Under the pieces are notes generated by a model that was not told the origin of the DNA, ran no database searches, and worked only from the letters and a program-made list of their open reading frames with translations. The translations under genes and the position numbers were made by a program. From contig OX578134.1 of assembly GCA_951213105.1 (NCBI GenBank), positions 140,442,116 to 140,506,115 of the forward strand: a stretch of 64,000 bases of DNA, given 5' to 3'. The stretch comes from Amaurobius ferox (Eukaryota; Arthropoda; Arachnida; Araneae; Amaurobiidae). Positions 23,083 through 34,609 of this stretch are shown one piece after another (the stretch's first letter is position 1; every line of letters starts with the position of its first letter).

Positions 23083-23996
23083 TCTGATGTGGGCAACACA
23101 TGACTTTCCTTATATTATGTAATGAATTTACTACTTTCAGAGTAAAAAAATAGGTTTTTCTTATAGTAGATACTAATATTCTTTCCAAGATATTGAATTT
23201 TCGACAAGTAGTCGTCATTTTCATTGATTTAGCGTCATTTTTATCCATTTGGCGAGATTTTCGTTAATTTGGCAACATTTCAAAAAGTCGCCAAGTTGGC
23301 GACATTCCGCCAAATTCGTCGCCAAAATCTTGCCAAGAGTTATGGACGAAGAAATAAGTTATTTTTACAGCAAATAAATGCCTATTGGCGTTCAAATACA
23401 AAAGTATTACTTAAAGTATCTTTTTTCATGAATGGAACGATTTAGATTAGCAGAATGATGTCACCCAATTTATCGCATGGTATTACATATGAAAAGTGAA
23501 CATGTTTCTCAATAGGAAATATTTTTTTTTATTTTATATGACTTTTTGATAATTTTTTTGAAAAATGAACAATATCTCGAGAACGGTTCATGTTACCGTT
23601 CTAAAATTTATGTCAATCGTTTTCTAATGAAAAATTACATAAGAAATGTCTATTTGCATAACTTTATTAGCGGTTTTGATTTTTTGACGATTTTTCCAAA
23701 ATTTCATTCGAAAATTTAGGGGGGGTTTTAAACATTCGATTGCGAATAAAAACAATAGACTTCCAGTGTTTGCAGATGGTGATTTTTGTACCAAATTTTG
23801 TTCGAATTGGCCGTCGTTCGTCAGTTATCGTCTCCACGGACTCACTGACACACACACACACACACAGACATCACTTCAAAAATGTTTGATTCGTGATCAG
23901 GGATGCTTGAAACATGCTCTCCCGTCGAATACTCTAATTCGAATTCTCAACCCCATCACAATACTTTCCTTATACATTATGTATATTAGGAAAGTA
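23083..23996 (+). mobile_element. Family A repeat (A5), complete
   Basis: Starts TCTGATGTGGGCAACACATG, then CTTTCCTTATATTATG, GGCGA region with the perfect palindrome GTCGCCAAGTTGGCGAC at 23287-23303, core with CAGTTATCGTCTCCACG, a short (CA)n at 23847-23866, ACCCCATCACAATAC and the terminal palindrome CTTTCCTTATACATTATG / TATATTAGGAAAG to 23996. Five to seven A residues precede the start. Confidence 0.92.
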
Positions 23997-24826
23997 ATAA
24001 TTAAAACAATAAGTGAGTTATTCTCATTTCCCTATGTAACTTGTGATGTCGTAACACTCAACACACATCGACCTTCATCCATCTGACAAAAGTAATGCTT
24101 CACATCAATCTATAACGAGTAATAAAGTAACTCACTAATTTTCCTCTTAGTTACAAAATGTAACATTTTTATTAATCAAGTACAAATGTCACACTAGTGA
24201 CAATTTATCTAAAATATCTTAATGACAAAAATAATTTTAATATGTAAAATTTTATTAAAAATATACTACGTACTTTATTTAACATTTAAGTTTCACATGC
24301 TTTTTAATTTATTGAACATGTTGAGAAACGCATTAGAAAGAAAGGAAACAGAAAAATGAAACATACTACATAAATGTGTACTTTCAAATATCATAAAAAA
24401 TTACTTCAAAGGGTAGGAATATATTTTTAATTATAAGGGATAAAACTTTCACAAACAAAACATATTGATTTGAAACAATTCCAAAAGATAATACGGCTTT
24501 CCGATATGGATATAGATATAAAATTATAAAGGAAATAAATAAATACGTAAGAAGTTTTGTAAAAGCTAGTGAAACAAAAAATTTACTGAAATTTCTGCCT
24601 TTCAAAGTGAATTTACTTCATCTCCAACGGACACATGAAGTTGATAAAGAAAAAAAAGCTTTACTTTTTTGGTTCTAAAAGCAAAAATTTAAGAGAGAAA
24701 TAGGATTGTCAAAATGCATTGTATAACAAAAATAATTAACAACAGATTTCAACCAAACTTTAATAATTTTCTGTAAATATATTATATGGCAAATATTTAA
24801 TGAAGTAATAATATAAACATCCATAT
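23997..24826. other. AT-rich DNA between two oppositely oriented family A copies
   Basis: No domain or RNA is recognised. The two flanking copies (A5 plus, A6 minus) have their hairpin ends facing each other across this ~830-bp stretch. Confidence 0.55.
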
Positions 24827-25741
24827 TACTTTCCTTATATACATAATGTATAAGGAAAGTATTGTGACGGGGTCGAAAATTCGAATTCGAGTTTTCGAAG
24901 GGAGAGCACGTTTCAAGCATCCCTGATCACGAATCAAACATTTTTTAAGTGATGTCTGTGTGTGTGTGTGTGTGTCAGTGAGTCTGTGAAGACGATAACT
25001 GACGAACGAATGGACCGATTTGAATCAAATTTGGTACAAAAATCACAATCCGTAAACACTGGAAGCCTATTGTTTTTATACGTAATCGAATGTTCAGAAC
25101 CCCCTAAATTTTCGAATAAAATTTTGAAAAAATCGTCAAAAAATTAAACCCACTAATAAAGTTACACAAATAGTCATTCCTTATGTAATTTTTCATTAGA
25201 AAACGATTGACATAAATTTTAGAACGCTAACATGAACCGTTCTCGAGATATTGCACATTTGTCAAAAAATTATTAAAAAGTCATATAAAATGAAAAAAAA
25301 AAATTCCTTATGAGAAACATGTTCACTTTTCATATGTCATACCATGCGATAAATTGGGTGACATAATTCTTGTAGATCTAGCGCGTTCCATTCATGAGAA
25401 AAGATACTTTGAGTAATACATTTGTATTTGAACGCCAATAGTCATTTTTCTGCTGTAAGAACAACTTATTTCTTCGTCCATAACGCTTGACGAAATTTTG
25501 GCGACGATTTTGGCGGAATGTCGCCAATTTGGCGACTTTTTGAAATGTTGCCACATTAACGAAAATCTCGCAAAATGGATAAAAAATGACGCTAAATCAA
25601 TGAAAATGACGACTAATTGTCGAAAATTCAATATCTAGGAAAGAATAGTAGTATCTACTAAAAGAAGAATCTATTTTTTTACTGTAAATGTAGTAAATTC
25701 ATTGCATTATATAAGGAAAGTCATGTGTTGCCCACATCAGA
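24827..25741 (-). mobile_element. Family A repeat (A6), complete
   Basis: Palindrome TACTTTCCTTATATACATAA / TGTATAAGGAAAGTA from 24827, GACGGGGTCGAAAATTCG, (GT)n at 24957-24975, core ACGATAACTGACGAACGAAT, GGCGA region with GTCGCCAATTTGGCGAC at 25520-25536, and terminus ATAAGGAAAGTCATGTGTTG, CCCACATCAGA at 25741. Very close in sequence to A5 and to the copy at 37054. Confidence 0.92.
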
Positions 25742-26088
25742 TTTTTTTGTTAATTATATTCCTTGGAAATTGCGTTAAATTTATTGCCAAATGTGTCGTC
25801 AAGCCTGATAAACATACAGGCAAAGATAAGTGATTTTCTTAAGTTGTATTGCAAAGACTAACACAATTATAACTACGGGTATTTGAAATAGTACCAATTA
25901 AAATGAGGATGACCATATGATACAAAATGCAACAGTTTGTAATTTATTATAAACATACAGTTGAAATTAATAAATTATTTCTCCTCTAAAGTATCGGTCA
26001 CGCTTTTGATTAAAATGAATTTAAAATATTATAAGATACAATCTATAAAAATAAAATGAAAGTCCTTCTGCATGTGTGTGTGCTTTTT
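25742..26088. other. AT-rich DNA, no gene seen
   Basis: A unique-looking stretch between a family A copy and the family B array. A short (TG)n near 26071-26083 sits directly before the first family B hairpin. Confidence 0.5.
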
Positions 26089-27712
26089 AACACTTTACAA
26101 CAAAGTTGAAAAGTGTTTATGGCTTTGTTCATACTGTCTGTCTGTCTGTCTGTCTGTCCGTTAGCACGATAACTGCCGTTAAAATGACTTTATCAAAATG
26201 AAATTTTAGTATGTTTTTCAGACGCTCTGTGGGACCTATGGGAATATAAATTAATAATATCACCCAATTAGTTTTTTATAGAGCCCGGGTTGAAGAAATG
26301 AAATACATTGAACCCTATGGGACCTAATTTTTCAAACATTTTTTAAGTAAACTTAAAATTCACGAATTGCTTCGGAATTTTTAGAAAATATTCACATTAT
26401 CCCGTAGAATATATAAAAAAAATTCAGTAAAATATGTTAAGTAGTTTTTAATTAAAAATTATTTAATATAGGGAGAAAAACAAATTCAATTAAATTCTGA
26501 CTTAGGGATAACCTCCAGAAAGAAAAGAGAGATATATTATATAATTAGTATCTTTCCACCTGTTTAATCATTTTGAATATGAGAGGTTTCACATTTTAAA
26601 ATAAATTTGGTAGATAACAATTTTTCACTTTTTAACACTTTACAACAAAGTTGAAAAGTGTTTATGACTTTGTTCATTCTGTCTGTCTGTCTGTCTGTCC
26701 GTTAGCACGATAACTGCCGTAAAAATGACTTTATCAAAATGAAATTTTAGTATGCTGTTCAGACGGTCTGTGGGACCTATGGGAATATAAATAAATAATA
26801 TCACCCAATAAGTTTTTTATTGAACCCGGGTTGAAAAAATTAAATACATTGAACCCTATAGGACCTAATTTTTCAAACATTTTTTAAGTAAATTTAAAAT
26901 TCACGAATTGCTTCGAAATTTTTAGAAAATATTCACATTATCCCATAGAATGTATAAATAAAAATTCAGTAAAATATGTTAAGTAGTTTTTAATTAAAAA
27001 TTATTTAATATAGGGAGAAAAACAAATTCAGTTATATTATGACTTTGGGATATCTTCCAGAAAGAAAAGAGAGATATATCTTATAATAAATATCTTGCCA
27101 AGTGTTTAATTATTTTGCATATGAGAGGTTTCACATTTTAAAATAAATTTGGTAGATAACAATTTTTCATTTTTTAACACTTTACAACAAAGTTGAAAAG
27201 TGTTTATGACTTTGTTCATTCTGTCTGTCTGTCCGTTAGCACGATAACTGCCGTAAAAATGACTTTATCAAAATGAAATTTTAGTATGTTGCTCAGACGG
27301 TCTGTAGGACCTATGGGAATATAAATAAATAATATCACCCAATTAATTTTTTATCGAACCCGGGTTGAAAAAATGAAATACATTGAACCCTATAGGACCT
27401 AATTTTTCAAACATTTTTTAAGTAAATTTAAAATTCACGAATTGCTTCGAAATTTTTTGGAAATATTCACATTATCCCATAGAATATATAAAAAAAAATT
27501 CAGTAAAATATGTTAAGTAGTTTTTAATTAAAAATGATTTAATATAGGGAAAAACCAAATTCAATTATATTCTGACTTTGAGATATCTTCCAGAAAGAAA
27601 AGAGAAATATATTATATAATAAATATCTTTCCATTTGTTTAAACGTTTTGCATATGGGAGAGACTTCACATTTTAAAATAAATTTGGTAGATAACAATTT
27701 TTCATTTTTTTT
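26089..27712 (-). repeat. Family B: three tandem units of about 543 bp
   Basis: Units start at 26089, 26634 and 27176 with the hairpin AACACTTTACAACAAAG / TTGAAAAGTGTT. Each is followed by CTTTGTTCATNCTGTCTGTC with three to five CTGT repeats, then the core GCACGATAACTGCCGT, GACTTTATCAAAATGAAA, GGGACCTATGGGAATATA, AACCCGGGTTGAA, AACCCTATGGGACCTAATTT and ends GGTAGATAACAATTTTTCA. Units differ by scattered substitutions and small indels, so they are not sequencing duplicates. The strand is given with the hairpin as 3' end, by analogy with family A. No coding capacity is seen. A fourth, solitary copy is at 58644. Confidence 0.92.
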
Positions 27713-27936
27713 AAATTTTATATAACTTTTTATGATATACTTATTTGACGGCATTTTTAATACACTTTCCTACGTCCTAGAGAGTTAAAATTTGGTACAC
27801 AGCTTAAATTTGTTGAACATTTTATTCGACAAAAATTTGATGGATCTTTAAATATAGATCATACATTTTTTTCGAAATGGCCTGAAAATAATCCCCGTTC
27901 ACTTCTATAAATCATTGGTGTAATATTGTTAAAAAT

Positions 27937-28790
27937 TCTGATGTGGACAGCACATGTTTTTCCCTTCAGATTCATATTCGTTCTCTTTATTTCTTCAATA
28001 ATAATTTGAGTTTATCTGCACAAAATAACAACCATAAGTTTTTTAAATGACTTTGAATTTACACCTTAAACTTAAATTTGGTTCTCATTTGATAGCTGGA
28101 CTTATTGTCAAAAGTGGCGTAGCGAAAACGCAAAAAAACTAGAATATCTCAAGAACGGCTAGTCCTAGAGTAATGGGGTTAGTCTTATTCTTTTGGTTGT
28201 CAAAAATCATGTATAAAATAAGAATTTAATTGATATAATTAAGCACACGTCGTCTTTTATTTTTATATATAGCGATTTTTGCGGGCCATTTCGAAAAAAT
28301 AGCCCTTTCCTTTTTCTCGAATCGTACTAGAATAACCTACAAATGATTTATATACAAAGTTTTGTTAAATTTGGTATAAAAATCATTTGTAGGTTATTGA
28401 AATATTATACACCAAATTTTGTTAAATTTGTTTCATTAGTTTTTAGCTAGAGTGTATAAAGGCAATTTCTGCGGCCATTTCGCAAAGAAAGCACATTCTT
28501 TTATTACGAATCGTACTATAATGTAATGAACATCAGGATTTCCCACAACAAACATACCTACCAAATTGTATGAAGTTCGGACCATTAGTTTTTCAATTAG
28601 AGTGGATGTAATATCCACACCGACACACAGACACATACACAGATACACCCTTACACACACAGACGTCTTCCTAAAAATAGTTTTTTCGTGTTACGGATCT
28701 TCGGCACGATTCCAGTACTTTGAGTACATACACATACACACATATATTATCTGTGCATCTGTGTATTATCTGTGTATCTAAATTCCGTTC
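27937..28790 (+). mobile_element. Family A terminus followed by family C sequence
   Basis: TCTGATGTGGACAGCACATG at 27937-27956 is a lone family A start, preceded by AAAAAT. What follows is different from family A in sequence but similar in plan: AGAATATCTCAAGAACGGCT (compare AATATCTCGAGAACGGTTC of A), TACCAAATTGTATGAAGTTC, a degenerate (CA)n at 28617-28660, then CAGACGTCTTCC and TAAAAATAGTTTTTTCGTG (A has CAGACATCACTTC, AAAAATGTTTGATTCGTG). I treat it as a related family C. Its 3' end is not defined; TACTTTGAGTACATACACAT follows, then a degenerate CA/TG tract. Confidence 0.65.
28331..28398. repeat. Perfect 19-bp inverted repeat inside family C
   Basis: AATAACCTACAAATGATTT at 28331-28349 and its exact reverse complement at 28380-28398, with a 30-nt loop. 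The two arms also correspond to a local tandem pairing of TTTTGTTAAATTTGGTA and CCAAATTTTGTTAAATTTG, so the hairpin may have come from an inverted duplication. Confidence 0.9.
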
Positions 28791-28799
28791 CTATGCAAT

Positions 28800-29160
28800 T
28801 ACAATAGTTGTGATTTTATATGATTCCTAAATTTTTATTATTTCTTCAACGAAGTCTAATTTTAACATATGCAAAATGCAAATAACTCAAGCGATTGTAA
28901 GATGAATTACATAAGAATTGCTGAATTTTTTTCACACAAAATTATTTAGCTCTGGATTCTGGAATACAAGTTATATGAATGAAATATTCATTGATTTTGC
29001 ATAAAGAATCAGATGATTTATATTTCGACACAGTTTTAAATATTTAAGTATAATAAATTACTGTAATACTGTGACAATGTAAAAAATATCACCACTGAAT
29101 GTATCACATTTTAGAAATTTTTAAATGAAATTACATTTCAGTTGGAAAGTGTTTCATAAT
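28800..29160 (+). repeat. Dispersed block shared with 59.2-59.9 kb
   Basis: ATTATTTCTTCAACGAAG, AAAATTATTTAGCTCTGGA, ATATGAATGAAATATTCAT, ACTGTAATACTGTGACAATG and GAATGTATCACATTTTAG match in order a block at 59240-59870. In both places it lies a little downstream of family B sequence. Confidence 0.7.
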
Positions 29161-29661
29161 CAATGCTTATGCATGATTGATCTTTCTTGTTATTATAATA
29201 AATGGGCATAGTCCTAGTAGCTTAAAGAACAGTGACTACGGGATACAGGATTTCAGTGTTTAAATCCCAGTTAGAGTACGATTTTTAAATTCATCTAATT
29301 TTCGATTAGATGTACTTATATTTTTGTATCTTATGTATGTTTAACTAATTGAAAAAATGTATCTGAACATGAGAAATAAGCATACAAATGGATGAGAGAA
29401 ATACAATTTATAACCAAACATATAATTATATAAATAAGTTTGGCTAAAAAAATACTTCTCTGGAAAAGAAATTTAATTTTGAGAGACATAATATGGCTCT
29501 CGGGGTCAAAAATTCCGGATATATATAAGAGTTTTAGACTTGAGCCTCAGAAAATAAAGAATTGCGTAACAAGGTTTGAAAAACCGAGTAAGAATTCACT
29601 GAGATGTCCCTAAAATGGATTTACTTTATTTTCCACAATGAAAAATAAAATGTATAAATGG

Positions 29662-29711
<50 letters not shown>

Positions 29712-30059
29712 TCGAAGTTTCTGAAAATAAAAACGCCTCAATATAAAGGGTATTTCTTTAAATAAGAAAGTAACTTTCCCTGATGAGAATCAAATATATT
29801 CTTATATTCATTTTATGTAAACAGTGTCATCATATTATAAATCTAGTATATAGATATATCGTATAAACAACATGTGGTTTGTTATTTAAATACGCCATAA
29901 CAATTATACATACTTTCGCAGCATAGAAAAACAAATATTTTATCCAATCATGTTTCACTTTTATCTTAAGGGCGATTCAGGGGCAGACAATTGAACATCG
30001 GCTAATCAATTTATTCCCCTAAATGATTTTTTAATTGCTAGGCACTTTATAATTCAATC
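29161..30059. other. AT-rich DNA with a possible tRNA-like relic
   Basis: At 29209-29285 the sequence CTAGTAGCTTAAAGAACAG then TTTAAATCCCAGTTAG vaguely resembles A and B boxes, too weakly to call a SINE. An (AT)n tract of about 44 bp lies at 29665-29708. No coding region is recognised. Confidence 0.45.
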
Positions 30060-30360
30060 AATTGCCTGTTTCGTGTCCCAAGCTGAGGCTATTTTGCCGT
30101 GAGAACACATAACACAGGTGCACCAAAGAAGGTGAATCAAATTACACTCATTAGCAACCCAAATTTGATCCGAATCCAGTGAGTTGGAAATCACAGGGAC
30201 CGTACTATTTTCGCCTAACCCATGATCCATCCGATGGACTTTAAATTTCTTCATTTATCATTCTTACTCTCTGCAAATGATTTTGGCTGTCGTTGAGGAT
30301 CAAACACGGGACTTTTCCGTACGATCTTCTATGACAGATCCCCTGGTTTATCCCGGCCGT
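30060..30360 (-). mobile_element. SINE-like type 2 element, probable full head
   Basis: Minus strand: CGGCCGGGATAAACCAGGGG then GTGTTTGATCCTCAACGAC, which fits a B box (GTTTGATCC) with a plausible A box region upstream, so a tRNA-derived head is likely. Downstream is the core AGTACGGTCCCTGTG, CACTGGATTCGGATCAAA, TTTGGGTTGC, which also occurs at 32792 and 33276. No target duplication was found. Confidence 0.6.
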
Positions 30361-31625
30361 ATTATAAAATATTTTTATACAAAAATAATAATTATAAAAG
30401 AATTATATAAAAGAATAATTATACAAAAGTAATAATTATATAACTAAATATAAAAGAACATCGAAAAAATCAAAATTGATAGTTGATATAAAATTTTGGA
30501 ATATCTAATTACTATTCCTATTTAGTCATAATTTAGACATATCATGATTTGTAGTATAGAAAACACGCCCGATGATTTTCCACTTTAAGTACACATCAAA
30601 TATTTGCAATGCGTAAAATATGTGTTCTGCTCTATTGGTTCGTGAAATAATAATACTTTGAAAGAAAATTTCACTATTTCATTCGTAGTACTTGAAATTT
30701 AGAAATTTAGTTTGTGTCTTAAATTCTATTGACAAAATTGCATGCTTAAATTAGAAACATGTTGTACGTGTAGAAAATACTCATTGCTTTTTCTAGGGAA
30801 ATACATTTTAGAGATACGCTAAAGAAAACCAATGACTTTCAGCAATATATCAAATATTATTATAATTGGGTATTCTTTGTACAATTATCAAATAAGATGA
30901 ATACAAATGTACTCCAATATAATCATTATTTAGAAAATATTGATTATATATTCCATGATCAAAATTTTGATTATATAAAAAAAGAACAAATTTCGACAGT
31001 AAGTTGTGGAACGAACTACGAAAAGTTTCAGAAAATATGTTCAATGATTTACCTTAATATAACATCTTAATCTATGAAATACTAAATCAGGTGTTTGGGT
31101 TAGGGTAAGAGTGTTACATCGCCATCATTAAATGTGACAGGGATAGTTAAAGTGGCTAAATATCTATATGCAGCAACCATCATCCCCTAGCAAACTAAAC
31201 GCAAAAAAAAACTGGTTTTAAAGGGAATTTCTTGAGATATTAGTTTTGTAAGACCATCCTCTTAAAATACACGATGTCTCCAAATGAAGTCAGCAATTTA
31301 ACAAATTACAAATGTTCTCATTTCAATTAATCATACGTGTCATTGCGTTCAATAAAACCCTATTTATGCATTATAAAAGAAAGAGCAAATTTATTTAAAT
31401 CTGAAAGAAAATATATATGTTTCCTAAATTAGATAACCCAAGATCAGATATTTCAGTGCTCAACAGCTATAGCACTGCTGAAATTTCTGTCAACAATGTG
31501 GTATATATTTTCTTACTCCCTAATACAATCCTTAACGGCGAAATTGTCGAACATTCTAAAAGTCTTAAAGAATCTTATGAGAATTATTTATAGTTTTTAC
31601 ACATAAAGTCAAATATTATAGTAAC
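30361..31625. other. AT-rich DNA, no gene seen
   Basis: Repeats of TAATAATTATA(C/A)AAAAG near 30385-30440 indicate local slippage. No domain or RNA is recognised. Confidence 0.55.
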
Positions 31626-32625
31626 CAGGGCAGTGATGGTCCCGTAATTAAAGTAAGACGATCGCACTAGGATGTTCCGAGTTCAATCCTTCACATCGAT
31701 CGAAACTGTGAGACCAGAAATAGATCTCACACTGCTTTGGTGAGACAGTTTTATGTACATTGTTTATTGTGTCTCAAGCGTAAAACAATACTTCCAGTCT
31801 GAATGACGCCAGTGTTTACGACACGTGAACTCAAAGGTCAGGAAATCGTAAATTTAGGGGTGTCAGAGCAGAATAGGGGTCGAACTCTATGAAGTAACGA
31901 CATTGGATAAAAAGTCTGCCCAATGGAAAAGATGCTTGTGGCGTCGCTGTGAAGACTGTCAATCAAAGCAAAGGGGGAGTGACAGTCCCGAGGCAAAAAA
32001 GCCACAACCTGTGACTTAAGAACGACACTTGTAGAGATTACGAGTTCGCGACAATTACAATTAGAACGATGAGTTGGTGAAAATGGTGGTAATAGATTTT
32101 ATACTTGTGCAACATGCTGATATAACAATGATGATACTCAGTTAAAGATATATACGAAGAATGACAAACTACAAGAATGACATAAGTGCGAGTGTTTGAG
32201 TCAGCAGAACAATATGATTGACGAATTTACATGTCGATGCATTACACTACGAGTTAATGCTAGTAATAAGGACGACATGAAGTACATGCTGCTAACAAAG
32301 TCCAAGAGAGACTTGAAGGTATGTTTTCCTCAAATATATCTGGTCCTAACCACATTTTAGGCATTTTCATACGGGTCTCACATGGTCCCTCCGCCGAAAT
32401 AATTATTGAGAAGAATAATTGTTGTAATTAAATAATTAAGTACTTTATGTTGTTAAGAAATGTTTTTTTGTTAAAGTTAAAATGGTGTGATCCATTTAGT
32501 ATTATAATAATTAATTATCCTTTTACAGAACTCGCGCGAAAGATAATAATTGGGGGGTTAATAGCGGCACACATGCAATGTACAATTTAATAATCGAGTC
32601 CACTATGTACGATTTTACGGCCATG
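31626..32625 (+). other. GC-richer remnant with splice-like sites, related to 6.2-7.0 kb
   Basis: At 31630-31700 a weak tRNA-like B box (GAGTTCAATCCTTC) occurs. The interval 31800-32310 is moderately GC-rich but stopped in all frames. At 32290-32312 GTCCAAGAGAGACTTGAAG is followed by GTATGTTTT, a good donor; TTATCCTTTTACAG at about 32516-32529 is a good acceptor, followed by AACTCGCGCGAAAGATAAT and the purine run TTGGGGGGTTAATAG. The post-acceptor segment matches 6897-6960. A G-run just before TTAAT could be a polypurine tract of a retroelement, which is inference. Confidence 0.35.
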
Positions 32626-32769
32626 TATAAAAGTTCATTTTAATAAAACTATTATATTAAATAATAATAGTAGCATTTTTATACCATATTTAATTCTTGT
32701 TCCCACAGAAACTACTTCCGTTTCTACTCGAACCATATACACGACAAATCAGTCGGTTTGAAAATCCAT

Positions 32770-32870
32770 CTGAAAAAGAGACCGATCCTGGGTAGTATGG
32801 TATGGTCTCTGTGGATGAAACCGCCACTAGGTTCCGGTCTAAAATGAGTAGCTTAAGAGAGTAATATGAT
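32770..32870 (+). repeat. SINE-like type 2 core copy
   Basis: GGTATGGTCTCTGTGGATG, CGCCACTAGGTTCCGGTCT, AAAATGAG. Aligns to 33276-33330 with moderate divergence. The DNA on its right (to 32950) is GC-richer and unrecognised. Confidence 0.6.
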
Positions 32871-33229
32871 TCGTCCCTTTGTGGTACTCTCGGGGCAACG
32901 TAATTTGACGACAGAAACGAACGCGACTCTGCGGCTTCTGTATGCAGATTATCAAATTGTCAAATGCATGGTCATGTAAAAAAGTATTATAGTAATCCAT
33001 AAAACGATAATTAATGATGTGTATATATTTGTAAATATTTATAATATATTAAAGATAGTTAAAATTGTCAAATAGCATTTCTTACCGGCACATCTTTATT
33101 TGTTTACTTGATATGCTGTTTTTTCATTAATCAGTCTTCAGACAATCATTCTTATGGACATTACACTTTCATAAGATCTTAATATCCACACTCTTATTAG
33201 ATTCATGCGGAGTACGATCACGTTAAACA

Positions 33230-33395
33230 TGTGGGTCTGTAAGTCCTTCCGAGAGGTTGGAGTTAGGGGAAGGAAGGTACGGTCCCTGTGGATGTCTCAC
33301 CCACTGGGTTCCGGTCAAAATTGGGTGACACTTCCCGGCCGTCCAAACAGTTACCATACACCTTTCTGGTAGGTTGGACGGTCTGGGTCTCAACA
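33230..33395 (+). repeat. SINE-like type 2 core and tail
   Basis: GGTACGGTCCCTGTGGATG, CACCCACTGGGTTCCGGTC, AAAATTGGGTGACACTTC, CCGGCCGTCCAAACAGTTAC, GGTTGGACGGTCTGGGTCTC, AAC. It is the only place in the window where core and tail are joined, so it links the copies at 30060 and 32770 with those at 22820 and 42970. The minus-strand frame across it is not coding. Confidence 0.65.
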
Positions 33396-34609
33396 ACAAC
33401 ACTCTTATTAGAAATGCAATTAAGTATTTAAAATTATAAATCTTACCATACTTCATAAATATTTTACAGGTAGTTTCAGATAATACCGTATCATATTTCT
33501 CTTTATCGAAAATCAATTGTGCGAAAACATTTTGTACTCTACCGTAACATATTTGATATAATCGTCAAATTCCATGATGTTCATTTGTTTCTTATTTTCC
33601 CATACTTTATAAAAGAACGGCATTAAAACTTCTACATTTAATCAGTTTCGGGACGAAAAGAACACGTATTAGATGTTTATCCGTTACGCAGATAATGAAG
33701 ATTTACAGCGAAAAATTTACGGCCACCGAAACTGATACACAGAATATTACTACAAAAGTTTAAGGAAAGGATGTTAATTGGTGATCAAGTTTCAAAATTA
33801 TCATCTAATAAGTAAAAAACTGTTTAGTAGAATAGACCATTTTTCTGTAACACGTATTTTAAAGTGGTACTATATTATCAACAAATTATATTCTGCCAAA
33901 AATAGTTTTAAAACAGTAATCATTCGACCTTAAAAATAATTACTTTATGAAATATTATGGTTAGAATATAGTTTGAGAAAACTTATATAATATTAATCCA
34001 TAATAAAACATAATAATATAATAAACACCTTTATTATGTAATGTATTATATAAAATACAAAAACAACTTTAAAATGCTAATCAGGATACTATAACTTTTA
34101 AATAACACGTTTCTTTTTTTTTTTTTGCTTCTTACTTGGTTTATTAATTTGATAATATATTACATTCAATATAACGTCATATCTACTTTATCATATTTAT
34201 TTGAGTATCGAGATATAGCTCATATTTTATTATAAAATTTTCCTCACAGTGATTCTATAAAATATTTAAAGGTTTTCAGTGTATAATATTTAAATTTATA
34301 CAAGTAGTATATTTATCCAAGACTAGAGGCTAGATGTTTCATTTTTATTAGAAAATGAACTAAAGCTAGGACAACAAAATTGCATTATAACAATACACAT
34401 TATGAATTAAACAATACATGAAGTCATTTAAATTTATTAATATTGGTTGACATATATTTTGCACATCAATATAACTTTCGATGTATATTTATTTATATTA
34501 CACACTTATTACAATCTGTAAAGTTATTTATTATATGTACTTTAAAATTTTATTTAATAAATTAGTTTAGATTTTTTTTTCTTTTCTTTTCGACGACAAC
34601 ATTAAAAAA
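33396..34609. other. AT-rich DNA, no gene seen
   Basis: Very AT-rich with poly-T runs at about 34112-34126 and 34573-34581. Nothing else recognised. Confidence 0.55.

Noticed and set aside
25392..25631. Similar peptides from family A copies (for example FIDLASFF..., WRNFLLIWQ...) as a conserved protein
   Set aside because: Similarity follows from the DNA repeat. The frame is broken in several copies, and the region holds a palindrome rather than a domain.
26140..27240. CRISPR-like array because of the repeated CTGTCTGTC blocks
   Set aside because: The repeats are microsatellite parts of long tandem units with no spacer variation, and the genome is eukaryotic.
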